Below, piece by piece: positions 46,166-55,458 of a DNA stretch of 64,000 bases (within the stretch, counting starts at the first letter, position 1; every line of letters begins with the position of its first letter). The DNA lies in contig NZ_FOLQ01000003.1 in assembly GCF_900112365.1 (NCBI RefSeq), positions 496,001-560,000 on the forward strand, written 5' to 3'. The position numbers and the translations under genes were made by a program. The notes below the pieces were generated by a model. It worked only from the letters and a program-made list of their open reading frames with translations, was not told the origin of the DNA and ran no database searches. The stretch is from Spirosoma endophyticum (GTDB lineage Bacteria; Bacteroidota; Bacteroidia; Cytophagales; Spirosomataceae).

Positions 46166-46279
46166 TTATTCAGTGACTAAAACTGGCTTAAAAAGCCAAA
46201 GCCTATTTTGGTTCTGATAACGCTCATAAAGAACCGATAGCAATACAACGATGAGGAAAAAGAGCAGTCGGGTTAGCAT
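46166..46279 (-). CDS. Possible 37-residue membrane microprotein overlapping the kinase gene
   Basis: An ATG at 46279 lies inside the last codons of the hybrid kinase and opens a 37-codon frame, MLTRLLFFLIVVLLSVLYER followed by a basic/polar tail and a TAA at 46166. It is one hydrophobic helix with positive flanks, as in small regulatory membrane proteins. The 7-base overlap with the kinase end is typical of coupled genes. Without comparison it could be chance; conservation in relatives would decide it. Confidence 0.35.
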   Translation of the reverse strand: MLTRLLFFLIVVLLSVLYERYQNQNRLWLFKPVLVTE

Positions 46280-49200
46280 TCCGCTAGTAAAGAAAGGACA
46301 ACTTTAATTTCCGATTGAATTCGATCTGCCAAGGTATGTATTCTGTCACCGTCAGAACCTTCCATGTACTCCAGTAGGTAAGCTAATTCAGCTAAATTGG
46401 TCATACCGGCACTCAACGCGGTTCCGCGAAGTTTATGGCCAGCGGCTTTTAAACCTGTTACATTCATCTTTTCTTCCTCCTGAAAGAGGACAGATGACGA
46501 ATTCTTTAACTCAACCTCGGCTGCATCCAGTAGCTCACGGATGATCTCCAGATCATCACCGGCAATATTTTTGAGCACCAAAGGGTCAAAATGCCTATCT
46601 GGCCCGCCGGAGTTAGCATCCGCTTGTTTGCCAGGTAATAAAGGCCCTAACCATTTCTGAAACAGGGACGCGATCGATTCTTCAATAATTGGCTTCGTAA
46701 TAAAATCATCCATACCTGCCGCCAGACACTTTTCCCGTTCTCCTTTTACAGTACCAGCCGTCAAGGCAATGATTGGAGTATGACGGTCTGATTCTATTTT
46801 TCGAATCTGTTGTGTGGCCTCATACCCATTCATGACTGGCATTTGAATATCCATCAGGATCAAGTCTGGTCGTTGCCGTATGTAGGCCTGCACTGCTTGT
46901 TGCCCATTGATGGCTTCTGTAATCTGGGCACTCGGGGCTATTCTGGAAACTATAGCTTTGGCAAGTAGTTGGTTTATCATATTATCCTCTACCAGGAGTA
47001 CGTTAATGGGTTTGGATTCGATCAGAGCCGGCTGGCTGTCCACCACTGGTAGCGGTTTATTCGTATGACGCCCCAAACGGGATAAGGCCCGGTACAAATC
47101 AACCATTTTTAACGGTTTCACCAGATGATGGTTAATTCCCAAAGCCTCACAAGCGGTACTTATCCTCTCGTCATCCGATGAACTGTGCAGAAGAATAATG
47201 AATTGCTCACTCTCGGATGGCGGGAAATTGGTTCGAATTTTCCCGACTGTTTCCAGACCATCCATGAAGGGCATATGATAATCCATAAGGATTAAATCAA
47301 AATGTTTGGTCTGGCTTACTAACTGCAGGGCCTCGAATCCATTACTGGCTTCCTCAACGACAATTTGTTTAAGCGCGAACATTTGCCGTAAAATAAGGCG
47401 GTTGTTCGCATTATCATCCACAATCAGTACGTTCCTGATCTGGTCTAAATCATGCCAGCTAATAGGATCGCCTGGCTCCGTTTTAAGCCTGATGTCGAAG
47501 GAGAAGCAACTTCCTTCACCAAGCGTACTGGTCAACTCCAGGCGACTACCCATTAAGCCCAATAACTTATTAGAAATGGTTAGTCCCAAACCCGTTCCAC
47601 CGTATTTTTTAGTAGTGGATGCATCTTCCTGAGAGAAGGCCTCGAAAATACGTTCCTGCATCTCGGGTTTAATGCCAATACCCGTATCCCGCACCCCAAA
47701 CCGAAAGGTGACATAGTCCTGAACCGTATCGGTTAAGGCCTGGATTTTTAGCTCAATTTCTCCTTTCTCGGTGAATTTTACGGCATTGCCCAATAGGTTA
47801 ACCAGAATCTGCTTCAAGCGTACAGAATCGAGATAGACAAAGCGGGGTAGATCTGCCGGCAAATTAAGCAACACTTCCAGGCTTTTATTCTGGGCCTGAT
47901 ACGTAATAATATCAGCGGCCTGGCTACTGATTTCGTATAGATCCACTTTTTCGACCGTCAAATCCAGTTTACCGGCCTCAATTTTAGAAAAGTCCAGAAT
48001 ATCATTGATGGTACTTAACAAGGCATTGGCCGATTGGTCGACAATAGACAGATACTGATGCTGGGTTTCGGTAAGCGAGGTTTTTAGTACCAAGTCGGTA
48101 AAGCCAATGACTCCGTTTAAAGGCGTTCTGATTTCGTGGCTCATATTGGCCAGAAATTCTGATTTCGTGATGCTGGCCTGTTCGGCCTGTAGTTTGGCTT
48201 TTTTCAATTCATCCCGCTGCCGACAGGACTCTGTAATATCCTGAGTAAACATCATAATACCCCCAATAGACCCGTCGAACTGATACCAGGGCCTCACTTC
48301 CCAGCATAGATGTTGGTTATGATCCCATCCTTCCGGCCGCCATACGTACTCATCGTTTTTCTCAACGGACCCGTCAATGCAGCGATCAAAGATGGCTTTC
48401 CAGCTATCGGATAAGGTTGGGAAAACCTCATAATGAGATAAACCGATTACGTTCTCGGATAGATCATAAACTTCCATCCAGCGACGACTAACAGCCAGAT
48501 AGGAGACCGTTCGGTCAAACATGGCCACGGCCGCCGGGGCATGTTCGACAAAAGCCGCAAGTCTAAGTTTTTCATTGATTAGGTCCTGTTCCGCTATTTT
48601 CTTCTCGTGAATATCCTGAAAAGTACCATATAGGCGCTTGCATGTCCCTGATTCAACTTCAGGCGTTCCCACGATGCGAACCCACGTTGGCCGATTAGCC
48701 GCTGTAATAAGCTCCAGTTCTAAATCGAAAGCGATCCCTTGGTTGATAGCTTGGTCTACAGCCGCAGTAATTTGTTTATGATTGGCTCCTTTAAAGTATG
48801 ATATACCAGCGTCGAAAGTGGGCACAAAGTCGTCTGGTACTCCATAAATGGCTTTAGTAACGGTCGACCAGTATACGGTTTGCCGGATGACATCCACTTC
48901 CCAGGTACCAATTCTAGCTACCTCGTTCGTTTGCTCCAGCATTTGCTTCGTCCGCTTTAAATCAACTTCAAGTTGGTGGCGTTTTGTGATGTCGATAGCA
49001 TTACCAATAATATAAGATGTACCTGTCAGCTCCTTTTCCAGTATGTTAGCGAATAACCAGATATGAAGTGAGCCATCTTTGTGGCGTGTTTGCATGAGGC
49101 CATTGGCTCTGCCGGTTTTTTGAATCGATTGCAAATAAGCGTTAAGTTCTTCATGCTGCTGCTGAGGAGTGATCTCATGTAAACGATGCCCGATAAGGTC

Positions 49201-50175
49201 TTCCGGCTGGTAGCCTAATGCATGAGCGCCCGCCGTATTTACGGACATGAGTGTTCCATCCAGGTCATGCGTACACATCAACCCCTGAGAGTTTTCAAAG
49301 AATGAGCGGAACTTGGTTTCCGACTGATAAAGCTGAATTTCCTTTTTCTTTTCATCGGTAACATCTCTGGCAATGGCAAAAAGATAGCCCGTGGTAGGTT
49401 CGGGTGTTGCTACCCATTGAAGATGTCGGTAGGTGCCATATTGAGACCGGAAACGGTGTGTAAAATTAACACATGATTTGCCGGCGGCTAAGTGCTTAAT
49501 TTCAAGTTTAGTTGCCTGTAAATCATCAGGATGGACCAACTCGAAAAAAGGTGTACGTAACAAATAGGCTTCATCCCACCCAAGTATCTGGCGAAAAGCC
49601 GGATTTATTTTTTTCAGGAACCCGTCGCTGCCCGCTACGAAGATCAAATCATTCGAGAGCGTAAAGAGATTCTCAAAATAGTTTATTTCCTGTTTTTGCC
49701 GGTGTTCAACAATCAGGTCAGTCGCCATTTCTCCCAGTAGTTTTAACGACTGCCGCTGGCTTTTGGTCAGTTTTCGGGCTGCACGGTCCAGCACGCAAAG
49801 TGTGCCTAAGGCATAGCCGTTGGGGTCAGTCAGTGGATAGCCTGCGTAAAACCGGACATGGGGATCTGACAGAACAAATGGATTCTCCCTGAATCGACTA
49901 TCCTGCGTAGCATCTTCAACTTCGAATATGTCACTATCCAGAATAGCATATCGGCAAAAAGCAATATCCCGGCTCGTTTCTTTCGTGTCAAGTCCCACCT
50001 TAGATTTAAACCATTGCCGATGCTGATCAATCAATGAAACCATGGAAATAGGTACTTGACAAATTAGAGATGCCAGCTGGGTTAACCTATCGAATGCCTT
50101 TTCAGGCAGTGTGTCTAAAATTTGATACTGATGTAAAGCTTCTAATCGCTCATGCTCATTAAGTGGGAAGGCCAT
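46273..50175 (-). CDS. Hybrid sensor histidine kinase: GAF, four PAS-like, HisKA, HATPase, two REC, Hpt
   Basis: The 1300-residue protein lacks TM helices, so it is a cytoplasmic sensor. In order: GAF (about 10-160), PAS (165-275), PAS (290-400), PAS (415-530), PAS (540-655), HisKA with phospho-acceptor His680 (FLANMSHEIRTPLNG), HATPase with DTGIGI and GGTGLGL, REC1 with Asp965 (LILMDYHMP), REC2 with Asp1109 (LILMDIQMP) and Hpt with His1247 (AGHKLRGTAL). It has all parts of an internal His-Asp-His relay. The ATG at 50175 is preferred; a TTG at 50193 could extend it. The free receiver at 10428 is a conceivable downstream partner. Confidence 0.95.
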   Translation of the reverse strand: MAFPLNEHERLEALHQYQILDTLPEKAFDRLTQLASLICQVPISMVSLIDQHRQWFKSKVGLDTKETSRDIAFCRYAILDSDIFEVEDATQDSRFRENPFVLSDPHVRFYAGYPLTDPNGYALGTLCVLDRAARKLTKSQRQSLKLLGEMATDLIVEHRQKQEINYFENLFTLSNDLIFVAGSDGFLKKINPAFRQILGWDEAYLLRTPFFELVHPDDLQATKLEIKHLAAGKSCVNFTHRFRSQYGTYRHLQWVATPEPTTGYLFAIARDVTDEKKKEIQLYQSETKFRSFFENSQGLMCTHDLDGTLMSVNTAGAHALGYQPEDLIGHRLHEITPQQQHEELNAYLQSIQKTGRANGLMQTRHKDGSLHIWLFANILEKELTGTSYIIGNAIDITKRHQLEVDLKRTKQMLEQTNEVARIGTWEVDVIRQTVYWSTVTKAIYGVPDDFVPTFDAGISYFKGANHKQITAAVDQAINQGIAFDLELELITAANRPTWVRIVGTPEVESGTCKRLYGTFQDIHEKKIAEQDLINEKLRLAAFVEHAPAAVAMFDRTVSYLAVSRRWMEVYDLSENVIGLSHYEVFPTLSDSWKAIFDRCIDGSVEKNDEYVWRPEGWDHNQHLCWEVRPWYQFDGSIGGIMMFTQDITESCRQRDELKKAKLQAEQASITKSEFLANMSHEIRTPLNGVIGFTDLVLKTSLTETQHQYLSIVDQSANALLSTINDILDFSKIEAGKLDLTVEKVDLYEISSQAADIITYQAQNKSLEVLLNLPADLPRFVYLDSVRLKQILVNLLGNAVKFTEKGEIELKIQALTDTVQDYVTFRFGVRDTGIGIKPEMQERIFEAFSQEDASTTKKYGGTGLGLTISNKLLGLMGSRLELTSTLGEGSCFSFDIRLKTEPGDPISWHDLDQIRNVLIVDDNANNRLILRQMFALKQIVVEEASNGFEALQLVSQTKHFDLILMDYHMPFMDGLETVGKIRTNFPPSESEQFIILLHSSSDDERISTACEALGINHHLVKPLKMVDLYRALSRLGRHTNKPLPVVDSQPALIESKPINVLLVEDNMINQLLAKAIVSRIAPSAQITEAINGQQAVQAYIRQRPDLILMDIQMPVMNGYEATQQIRKIESDRHTPIIALTAGTVKGEREKCLAAGMDDFITKPIIEESIASLFQKWLGPLLPGKQADANSGGPDRHFDPLVLKNIAGDDLEIIRELLDAAEVELKNSSSVLFQEEEKMNVTGLKAAGHKLRGTALSAGMTNLAELAYLLEYMEGSDGDRIHTLADRIQSEIKVVLSLLAEC

Positions 50176-50893
50176 ATCATTCAATTCAATCAATAAGCAA
50201 TTAGTGAAGCATTTCTATGTTGATACGTTAAAGTTAATAAGTTGTTAATGAAAATTTAAAATTATATACTAATAAATAGAGACCGTTAGGCAGAATTAAG
50301 TATGATTATAGTCTAATTGGCTGGAGCGTGCTGACAATCAGTTACATATAGGAACGAATCACAATTTGCAGCACGAGATGCTACTAAATTAACGATTTAC
50401 AGCAGTAGAACAGTGGTCATTCATTACCGGGCAAACCAGGCGATGTACACTGTTAACAATAGATAATTCGCTGTTTATCAGTACGATGCTAGGAAACGAA
50501 TAGTGGTGCTCTCTGGTGGGATTTACCTGGATGTTTTGGTCCTTGGAAACGATGTACGGCATCCCGGTCGATCTATCAACGGTTTTGCCGATGGGCAAAG
50601 ACGTATAAACAAACCCCAGTCAGTGACTGAGGTCTGAGTAACCTATAACTATTTAAATGTCTGAAAGTATCAGGCAACTTAGATTAGGTCAATAACATAA
50701 GGTTGAGTTGAGGATTTAATTAGCTCAATAAGAGATTTATCAACACGAACTGCTAGCATACAAAACCCTTAACCAATCGATTAAGGGTTTTGTATGCTAA
50801 CGGGTATTTTGGATTGTATTCTTTGCAAAGCATTATTAAGTTATGCATAAAGAGTGCCCGAGGAACTGCTTATAACCCGAGTCCCGAAACTAA
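50176..50893. other. Intergenic region upstream of the hybrid kinase
   Basis: About 720 bases. It contains the hairpin at 50754-50799 and an open minus frame at 50389-50598 that starts with TTG and resembles no family. The stretch next to 50175 should carry the kinase promoter. No OrfB-type transposase sequence was seen. Confidence 0.45.
50754..50799 (-). terminator. 19-bp perfect hairpin after the HTH gene
   Basis: Arms 50754-50772 and 50781-50799 are exact complements around an 8-base loop. It lies about 95 bases after the stop of the minus-strand HTH gene. Confidence 0.7.
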
Positions 50894-51496
50894 TCAGTCT
50901 GCACGCATCAGAATCTGAATGGCTTTTTTTAAGGTATCGCGCTCCTGTTCCACTTTCCTGAGTTGCTGCTTCAGGTGGGCAATATGGTCAGTGCTTAATG
51001 CGTCAGCACTTATTTCGCCGAAGGCTGCCTGCTCGTCAACTACAACTGACTCCACCTGAGAGTAAGCCTCCAACCGTTCATCTAGAAATGGCGCTTTCTT
51101 CCTCCACTTATGAAGCGTAACCTGAGTTACGCCCATCAACTTAGCTAGTTGGCGAACACTTATGCCCCGATTAAGCTGTCTAAGCGCTTCAGCCTTAAAC
51201 GTGTCGTCATATAAACGCCGTCCATCTACTTTCGGGCCGGAAGCCCTTGCCTGTAGACACCAACGACGAATCTGCAGGTTAGGTATGTTCAATAAGACTG
51301 CCACCTGTGCAATGCTCTTGCCCGATTTTAACAGCTCAAAAGCTTCCTCTTTGTCTTCATCCGTATAGCTTGTCGCGGGGGTATCAATGGCAGTTAGGAT
51401 TTCCTGAATATCCACCTGATTTTTCCAGCGATGTCGTGAATCGATGACAACACCACTGCTGTCACCACCTAAACTAAGCTGTTGTCTGTTTTCCAT
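50894..51496 (-). CDS. IS3 OrfA-like DNA-binding protein with two helix-turn-helix units, no OrfB partner
   Basis: The 200-residue protein carries two similar HTH blocks: YTDEDKEEAFELLKSGKSIA with VAVLLNIPNLQIRRWCLQAR (about 45-86) and YDDTFKAEALRQLNRGISVR with QLAKLMGVTQVTLHKWRKK (about 96-136). A C-terminal leucine-zipper coiled coil follows (HIAHLKQQLRKVEQERDTLK), as in IS3 OrfA proteins. No integrase-type OrfB follows and no terminal repeats were seen, so this is either an isolated fragment or a domesticated transcription factor. I start at the ATG at 51496; a GTG is one codon upstream. It is oriented like the ice-binding gene, 185 bases away. Confidence 0.75.
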   Translation of the reverse strand: MENRQQLSLGGDSSGVVIDSRHRWKNQVDIQEILTAIDTPATSYTDEDKEEAFELLKSGKSIAQVAVLLNIPNLQIRRWCLQARASGPKVDGRRLYDDTFKAEALRQLNRGISVRQLAKLMGVTQVTLHKWRKKAPFLDERLEAYSQVESVVVDEQAAFGEISADALSTDHIAHLKQQLRKVEQERDTLKKAIQILMRAD

Positions 51497-51681
51497 CACT
51501 TAATGAGATGCCCTTTATGATTATTCCTCTATAGTGGTCAGTAGCTTAGAGCCCTGTTTATATCCGCGTTACTGTATAGAGTTGTCGCTGCACGTCTGGT
51601 AGCTAAATAGTCTCCATAGCTATATCAATCCAATGAGGATTAAATGGAGTGATGGTCGTTAACTATCCTATCTGACAACTC

Positions 51682-52785
51682 CTATTTTTTGAAATAGTCA
51701 ATTTTGTCGGCATCTGTATTATTGCTAATATTTCCCTCTCCTCCGCTGCCACCCATTATAGTGGTGCTGACGGTTAGTGAACCCTGAGTGTTACCCGGCG
51801 TCAACACACCTGTAAGTCCAAACGATTTATGCCCATTACCCGCAATCACTTCGTTGGTGGTAAAGATGTAAAAATTGTCATTTGAGTTATTTAACGTCCA
51901 TATATTGTTCTGGACGCTCTTACCACCAATAAAGACTGCGTTACTGTTAAAAGCCATAACCGCTAAGGGGTCTTTGGTTACATAGACCGTTATTAATGCA
52001 TTGGTGGGCGTCGTTAGCAGATCAAACACATCAACCACGACGGTAAAGTCAGTGGTGCCGTACTGAGTAGTTGGTAGTGTGTATGTAATCGGAATCAGAT
52101 CTGCCAGCAAAGGTGCCCCTACATTGGTAATGCTACTTTCATTTACTGCAATAGCGCCTACTGTTGAGAGCGCCCGCCCTTCAAGAGTGGTTGTATTTAA
52201 AACGATAGCTCCCTCGGCAACGATAGTGCCCTTAAAAGTAGACCCAGTGCCTAACGTAGCAGCGCCTAATATCTGAAAAAACACATTGGCTGCGGAAGCC
52301 CCATTCGTCAGCACAATACTGGAGTTAGTAGCCGTTACCAAGGCACTACTCAGCTTAATAATAAAAAGGCCTGGTCCACTTAACGTTAACGTTCCTGTCA
52401 GGGTGGAAGGGAGAGCTGTGTTCTGACAATAAACGCCTGACGTAAGGGTCTGACCCCCTAATTCGGGAGTTGCCAAAACTACTGTGCAGGGGGTCGCAAC
52501 CAGTGAATTATAAGCCGTCACTACATCTGCCGCAGCGGAAGCAGAGGTCGGATCGCCTACATGACTTTGCCCCGTTATGGTTGCGGTGTTGAATCCACTA
52601 TATAAACCATCATTGGTACCAAGGTCGCCTACTACTGTCGATGATCCGACATTAGACAAAGCGCCAGTGGCTGTGAATAAAGCGAAATTAGAGGCTGTTC
52701 CTAAATCAGGAGCTTGGCCTAAACTTACAGTCAAGCCTACAAGTAAGTGTACTGTTATTAAAGTAAGTAGTACGTTGATTTTCAT
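51682..52785 (-). CDS. Ice-binding-like secreted protein (DUF3494)
   Basis: The 367-residue protein has a signal peptide (MKINVLLTLITVHLLVGLTV) and a DUF3494 domain (about 25-230) with DLGTASNFALFTATGALSNV, VVGDLGTNDGLYSG, GPGLFIIKLSSALVTATNSS, NVFFQILGAATLGTGSTFKG and EGAIVLNTTTLEGRALST. DUF3494 proteins form a beta-solenoid and bind ice or inhibit recrystallisation, and some are adhesins. A C-terminal extension (about 240-367) is beta-rich and ends DADKIDYFKK; no T9SS signature. It follows the AraC gene by 94 bases on the same strand, suggesting joint control. Confidence 0.88.
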   Translation of the reverse strand: MKINVLLTLITVHLLVGLTVSLGQAPDLGTASNFALFTATGALSNVGSSTVVGDLGTNDGLYSGFNTATITGQSHVGDPTSASAAADVVTAYNSLVATPCTVVLATPELGGQTLTSGVYCQNTALPSTLTGTLTLSGPGLFIIKLSSALVTATNSSIVLTNGASAANVFFQILGAATLGTGSTFKGTIVAEGAIVLNTTTLEGRALSTVGAIAVNESSITNVGAPLLADLIPITYTLPTTQYGTTDFTVVVDVFDLLTTPTNALITVYVTKDPLAVMAFNSNAVFIGGKSVQNNIWTLNNSNDNFYIFTTNEVIAGNGHKSFGLTGVLTPGNTQGSLTVSTTIMGGSGGEGNISNNTDADKIDYFKK

Positions 52786-52879
52786 TATCTCGACAATTAA
52801 ATATGCAGTTTATGTAATTGCAAATATGGTTTACTAGATTGTCAAGTAATTTTATAATTATGAAAAATAGTTACATTAT

Positions 52880-53440
52880 TCACACATTTTCGAGCGCGAT
52901 ACGTTTCTTATACTTAAGTTGTTTAAAAAAAGAAGGGGTCAAACCAGTGACCTTTTTGAATTGACTTGATAGATGAGCTACACTACTATAGTTTAGTTGG
53001 TAAGCTATTTGAGTAAGATTAATCTCATCATATAGTAGTAGTTCTTTTGCCCGCTCGATCTTGTGGGCAATAATGTAATGCTCGATTGTAAGGCCTGTGG
53101 CCTCTGAAAAAAGATTGGCTAGATAGGTATAATCATAATTAAGTTTCTCGCTAATGTAAATTGAATTTTTAGTTCTGGGAAGTTCGTGTGCGTAATGCAC
53201 CATGTTTATAATAACGTTTTTTATTTTTTCAATTAGTATAGCTTTTCTGTCTTCCATCAGTTCAAGTCCTGAAGTTAACAGTTTGGTTCTAAGTATATTA
53301 TATTCCTCGCTAGTAAGATTCTCTGCGATTTCTACCTCGCCTAACTCTACTATTCCGCTTTGTAGTCCAAGTTCATTCAAGGTTGCCTGCACAATCATTT
53401 TGCAGCGGATACTTACCATGTATTTGATGTAAAGTTTCAT
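52880..53440 (-). CDS. AraC-family transcriptional regulator (Bacteroidota type)
   Basis: The 186-residue protein begins MKLYIKYMVSIRCKMIVQAT, a start common in Bacteroidota AraC proteins, with a helical middle (NVIINMVHYAHELPRTKNSI) and a C-terminal AraC double HTH: NYDYTYLANLFSEATGLTIE, KIERAKELLLYDEINLTQIA, and HLSSQFKKVTGLTPSFFKQL. It lacks the usual cupin sensor domain, so its signal is unknown. It is the likely regulator of the ice-binding gene downstream; this is inferred from spacing only. Confidence 0.92.
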   Translation of the reverse strand: MKLYIKYMVSIRCKMIVQATLNELGLQSGIVELGEVEIAENLTSEEYNILRTKLLTSGLELMEDRKAILIEKIKNVIINMVHYAHELPRTKNSIYISEKLNYDYTYLANLFSEATGLTIEHYIIAHKIERAKELLLYDEINLTQIAYQLNYSSVAHLSSQFKKVTGLTPSFFKQLKYKKRIALENV

Positions 53441-53956
53441 TTCATATTTTGAGAATGGTAGGGATGCATTAATACTCCGTGGGTAAGGTTACTGCAATAT
53501 TGAGAATGGCAAAAATCCGTACGGCTTACTTTTTTGTAGATCAGTCTACTGTATCTATAACTAGTTTTTAGGTTATCTATACCGACCGTTAACCGCTGAC
53601 ATTTAATGTTCGCTACTTTGCTTAATAAATTTTGATAAATAAACCCAAAGATTAACTTGTAGGATTTATATCAATGAAATTGTATACGTGTAATTAGAAT
53701 AATTAGCCAGACACAATCATTTTTTTGAACTCTACACTGCTAGCTTAACATTGGGAAGAATAATTTTTAACATCTAAGGCTACTAATAAAAGGATAGTCT
53801 AGCTAATAGATTCGGCCAATAATGATAGGTATACTATAGTTCAATTAGACGCTGGAATAAAGTCAAACCCAATTTTGAAAGGAAAGTGATTAGCATTAAT
53901 CAGGCTCTTATACTTCCAGCCTGGATAATGTAGGCAGAAAAACAGGGATGTGTTTT
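53441..53956. other. AT-rich spacer upstream of the AraC gene
   Basis: About 515 bases with no coding frame that I could support. It should contain the promoter of the AraC gene. The 53,700-53,800 stretch is very AT-rich. Confidence 0.45.
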
Positions 53957-54259
53957 CTACTCTGGGTTTTGCCTTATTGTTTCCTCCAAATCTTCGGCAA
54001 AGCGATTTGTAAGAAAATATTGTAAGTCCTTAGTGAATGAAGAATCGGCTGGACTTAATTTCTTAAACAAGTTTTCAACAGAAACCGGAACTTGATCAAT
54101 AATCTTTTTTACCAACACAGTCTTCTCATCTGGTGACATTGAATCCCGTAGATATTCATAAGTTACTTTTGCCATTGCCTCAATTGTGCCGATTTTACCA
54201 ATTAGGTTTGCTAATTCCTTTGCACTTAGAGTTACTGGATTGTTTGGATCTGGATTCAT
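53957..54259 (-). CDS. Small hypothetical protein (100 aa)
   Basis: The 100-residue product is hydrophilic and mostly helical, with NNPVTLSAKELANLIGKIGT, VTYEYLRDSMSPDEKTVLVK and FAEDLEETIRQNPE. It lacks a signal or membrane segment. Codon use and the acidic, non-repetitive composition look like a real gene, but I do not recognise a family. It is alone between two long spacers. Confidence 0.6.
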   Translation of the reverse strand: MNPDPNNPVTLSAKELANLIGKIGTIEAMAKVTYEYLRDSMSPDEKTVLVKKIIDQVPVSVENLFKKLSPADSSFTKDLQYFLTNRFAEDLEETIRQNPE

Positions 54260-55210
54260 AGCTTTAGTTAAATTTGGGTTGCTCGACTAGCACTTAATCT
54301 TATAGTTGTCGCTGTTTTTGAGGAACAACCATTGATCGGTTTTACCTGTCGCTTTATGTGTCTCACCAGTGCTCGATTAGCTATCAAGTTTAAGGCCTTT
54401 TGTTATTAATAATAGATTTGCTAATGGTCAGATACATCAACACCGAAAAGTCAATGGGGTCCAAAAGAGTGGATCATAAGGATTAACCGGGTTGTAATTG
54501 GGGCAGACGTAACAGTTTAATTAGTTCTCTCCAGACGCTCTCAGTACGTATAAGTCAGGAGATAGTACTAGGAGAAGGGGCATCTGCACATTGAGATTAA
54601 GCTACGTGAGAGCTTTCATACCATCTTGAGTAGCGAGTGCAAAAACATCCTACGTATCTGTTGCTATGAATGGCTTTTGTACTCTCCTACTTGGTCATAT
54701 ATTAGTGGATTTAAAGAGCCAAAACTGTCAAGAGAAGACCAAGTTGTTTAAACATTCTAACATTACTAAAACTAAACTACTTATTGCGATAATAGTTTAT
54801 TACTGTTTCTAAGCTGGTTCAATAAGATATGATTCATTTTAAACAAAAAGGATAGTAGTGACTGAAATGAAGCTTCCCACCTAGCCGATCCTTTCCGGAT
54901 AATATTCAAATTTTAGTTGACAAGGCCTGTTGACTAAAGTTTGAGAAAGCGAATACGTAGCACGAGTGATTAAATAAGCATTAGCATTCAGTTCTAATGT
55001 GCTAGCTTAGTCAGGGCAGCCCAGTGCCATATTATTGTCACGAGTGGACTTAGTATCGGCCGGAATGGGACACTGACTACCTATACCAACTCAGCCAGAC
55101 ATCTGGAACCAGATTAAGCAAGCCGTATTGAAATGGCCCGATAAGCGGTTTCGCCAACAGGTAGTTTGGGGAGAAATGATAGAGATGTGTAAATCAGAGA
55201 GTAAACCAAT
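54260..55210. other. Long intergenic region before the tRNA
   Basis: About 950 bases. Two short open plus-strand frames (54570-54750 and 55080-55250) show no family resemblance and no start with a ribosome-binding site. This stretch borders the tRNA 3' end and marks the edge of the accessory region. Confidence 0.45.
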
Positions 55211-55245
55211 GAAAAAAGCACCTACAAATGATATCGTAGGTGCTT
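55211..55245 (-). terminator. Factor-independent terminator of the tRNA
   Basis: A 10-bp stem (55216-55225 with 55236-55245), followed on the minus strand by a T-run (complement of the A-run at 55211-55217), sits 12 bases after the tRNA 3' end. Confidence 0.85.
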
Positions 55246-55256
55246 AGTTATATTCG

Positions 55257-55330
55257 TGGGCCAGCCAGGGCTCGAACCTGGGACTTACTGATTATGAGTC
55301 AGGCACTCTAACCAACTGAGTTACAAGCCC
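55257..55330 (-). tRNA. tRNA-Met(CAT)
   Basis: The minus-strand 74-base sequence folds as a cloverleaf. Acceptor GGGCTTG pairs with CTGGCCC (one T-T mismatch), the D-stem ACTC/GAGT is intact, and the anticodon loop CTCATAA gives anticodon CAT. The anticodon stem CCTGA/TCAGT has one C-T mismatch, and the T-arm CCAGG/CCTGG with TTCGAGC is intact. CCA is not encoded. CAT could mean elongator Met or a lysidine-modified Ile tRNA; this body looks like elongator Met. The two mismatches are unusual, though a terminator follows, so it may be functional. Confidence 0.88.
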
Positions 55331-55458
55331 TTTGCTGTTAGATTACTCTGGTTCAGCGATGCAAAATTACGAATTTTTTGGACATCAGCACAGAAGCCGC
55401 CAAATTTTCAGAACATAATCCTGCTAATTGGGTAATCCTGTCTAACTACCTTTGTTCG

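Noticed and set aside
50389..50598. 69-codon minus frame between the kinase and the HTH gene
   Set aside because: It starts with TTG, is not preceded by a ribosome-binding site and resembles no protein family; it is not an OrfB piece.
54570..54750. Open plus-strand frame of about 59 codons
   Set aside because: No start codon with ribosome-binding site and no family resemblance; length is within chance.
55080..55247. Open plus-strand frame with WNQIKQAVLKWPDK and MIEM near the tRNA
   Set aside because: It looks protein-like, but it has no plausible start with a ribosome-binding site, overlaps the tRNA terminator and matches no known family.
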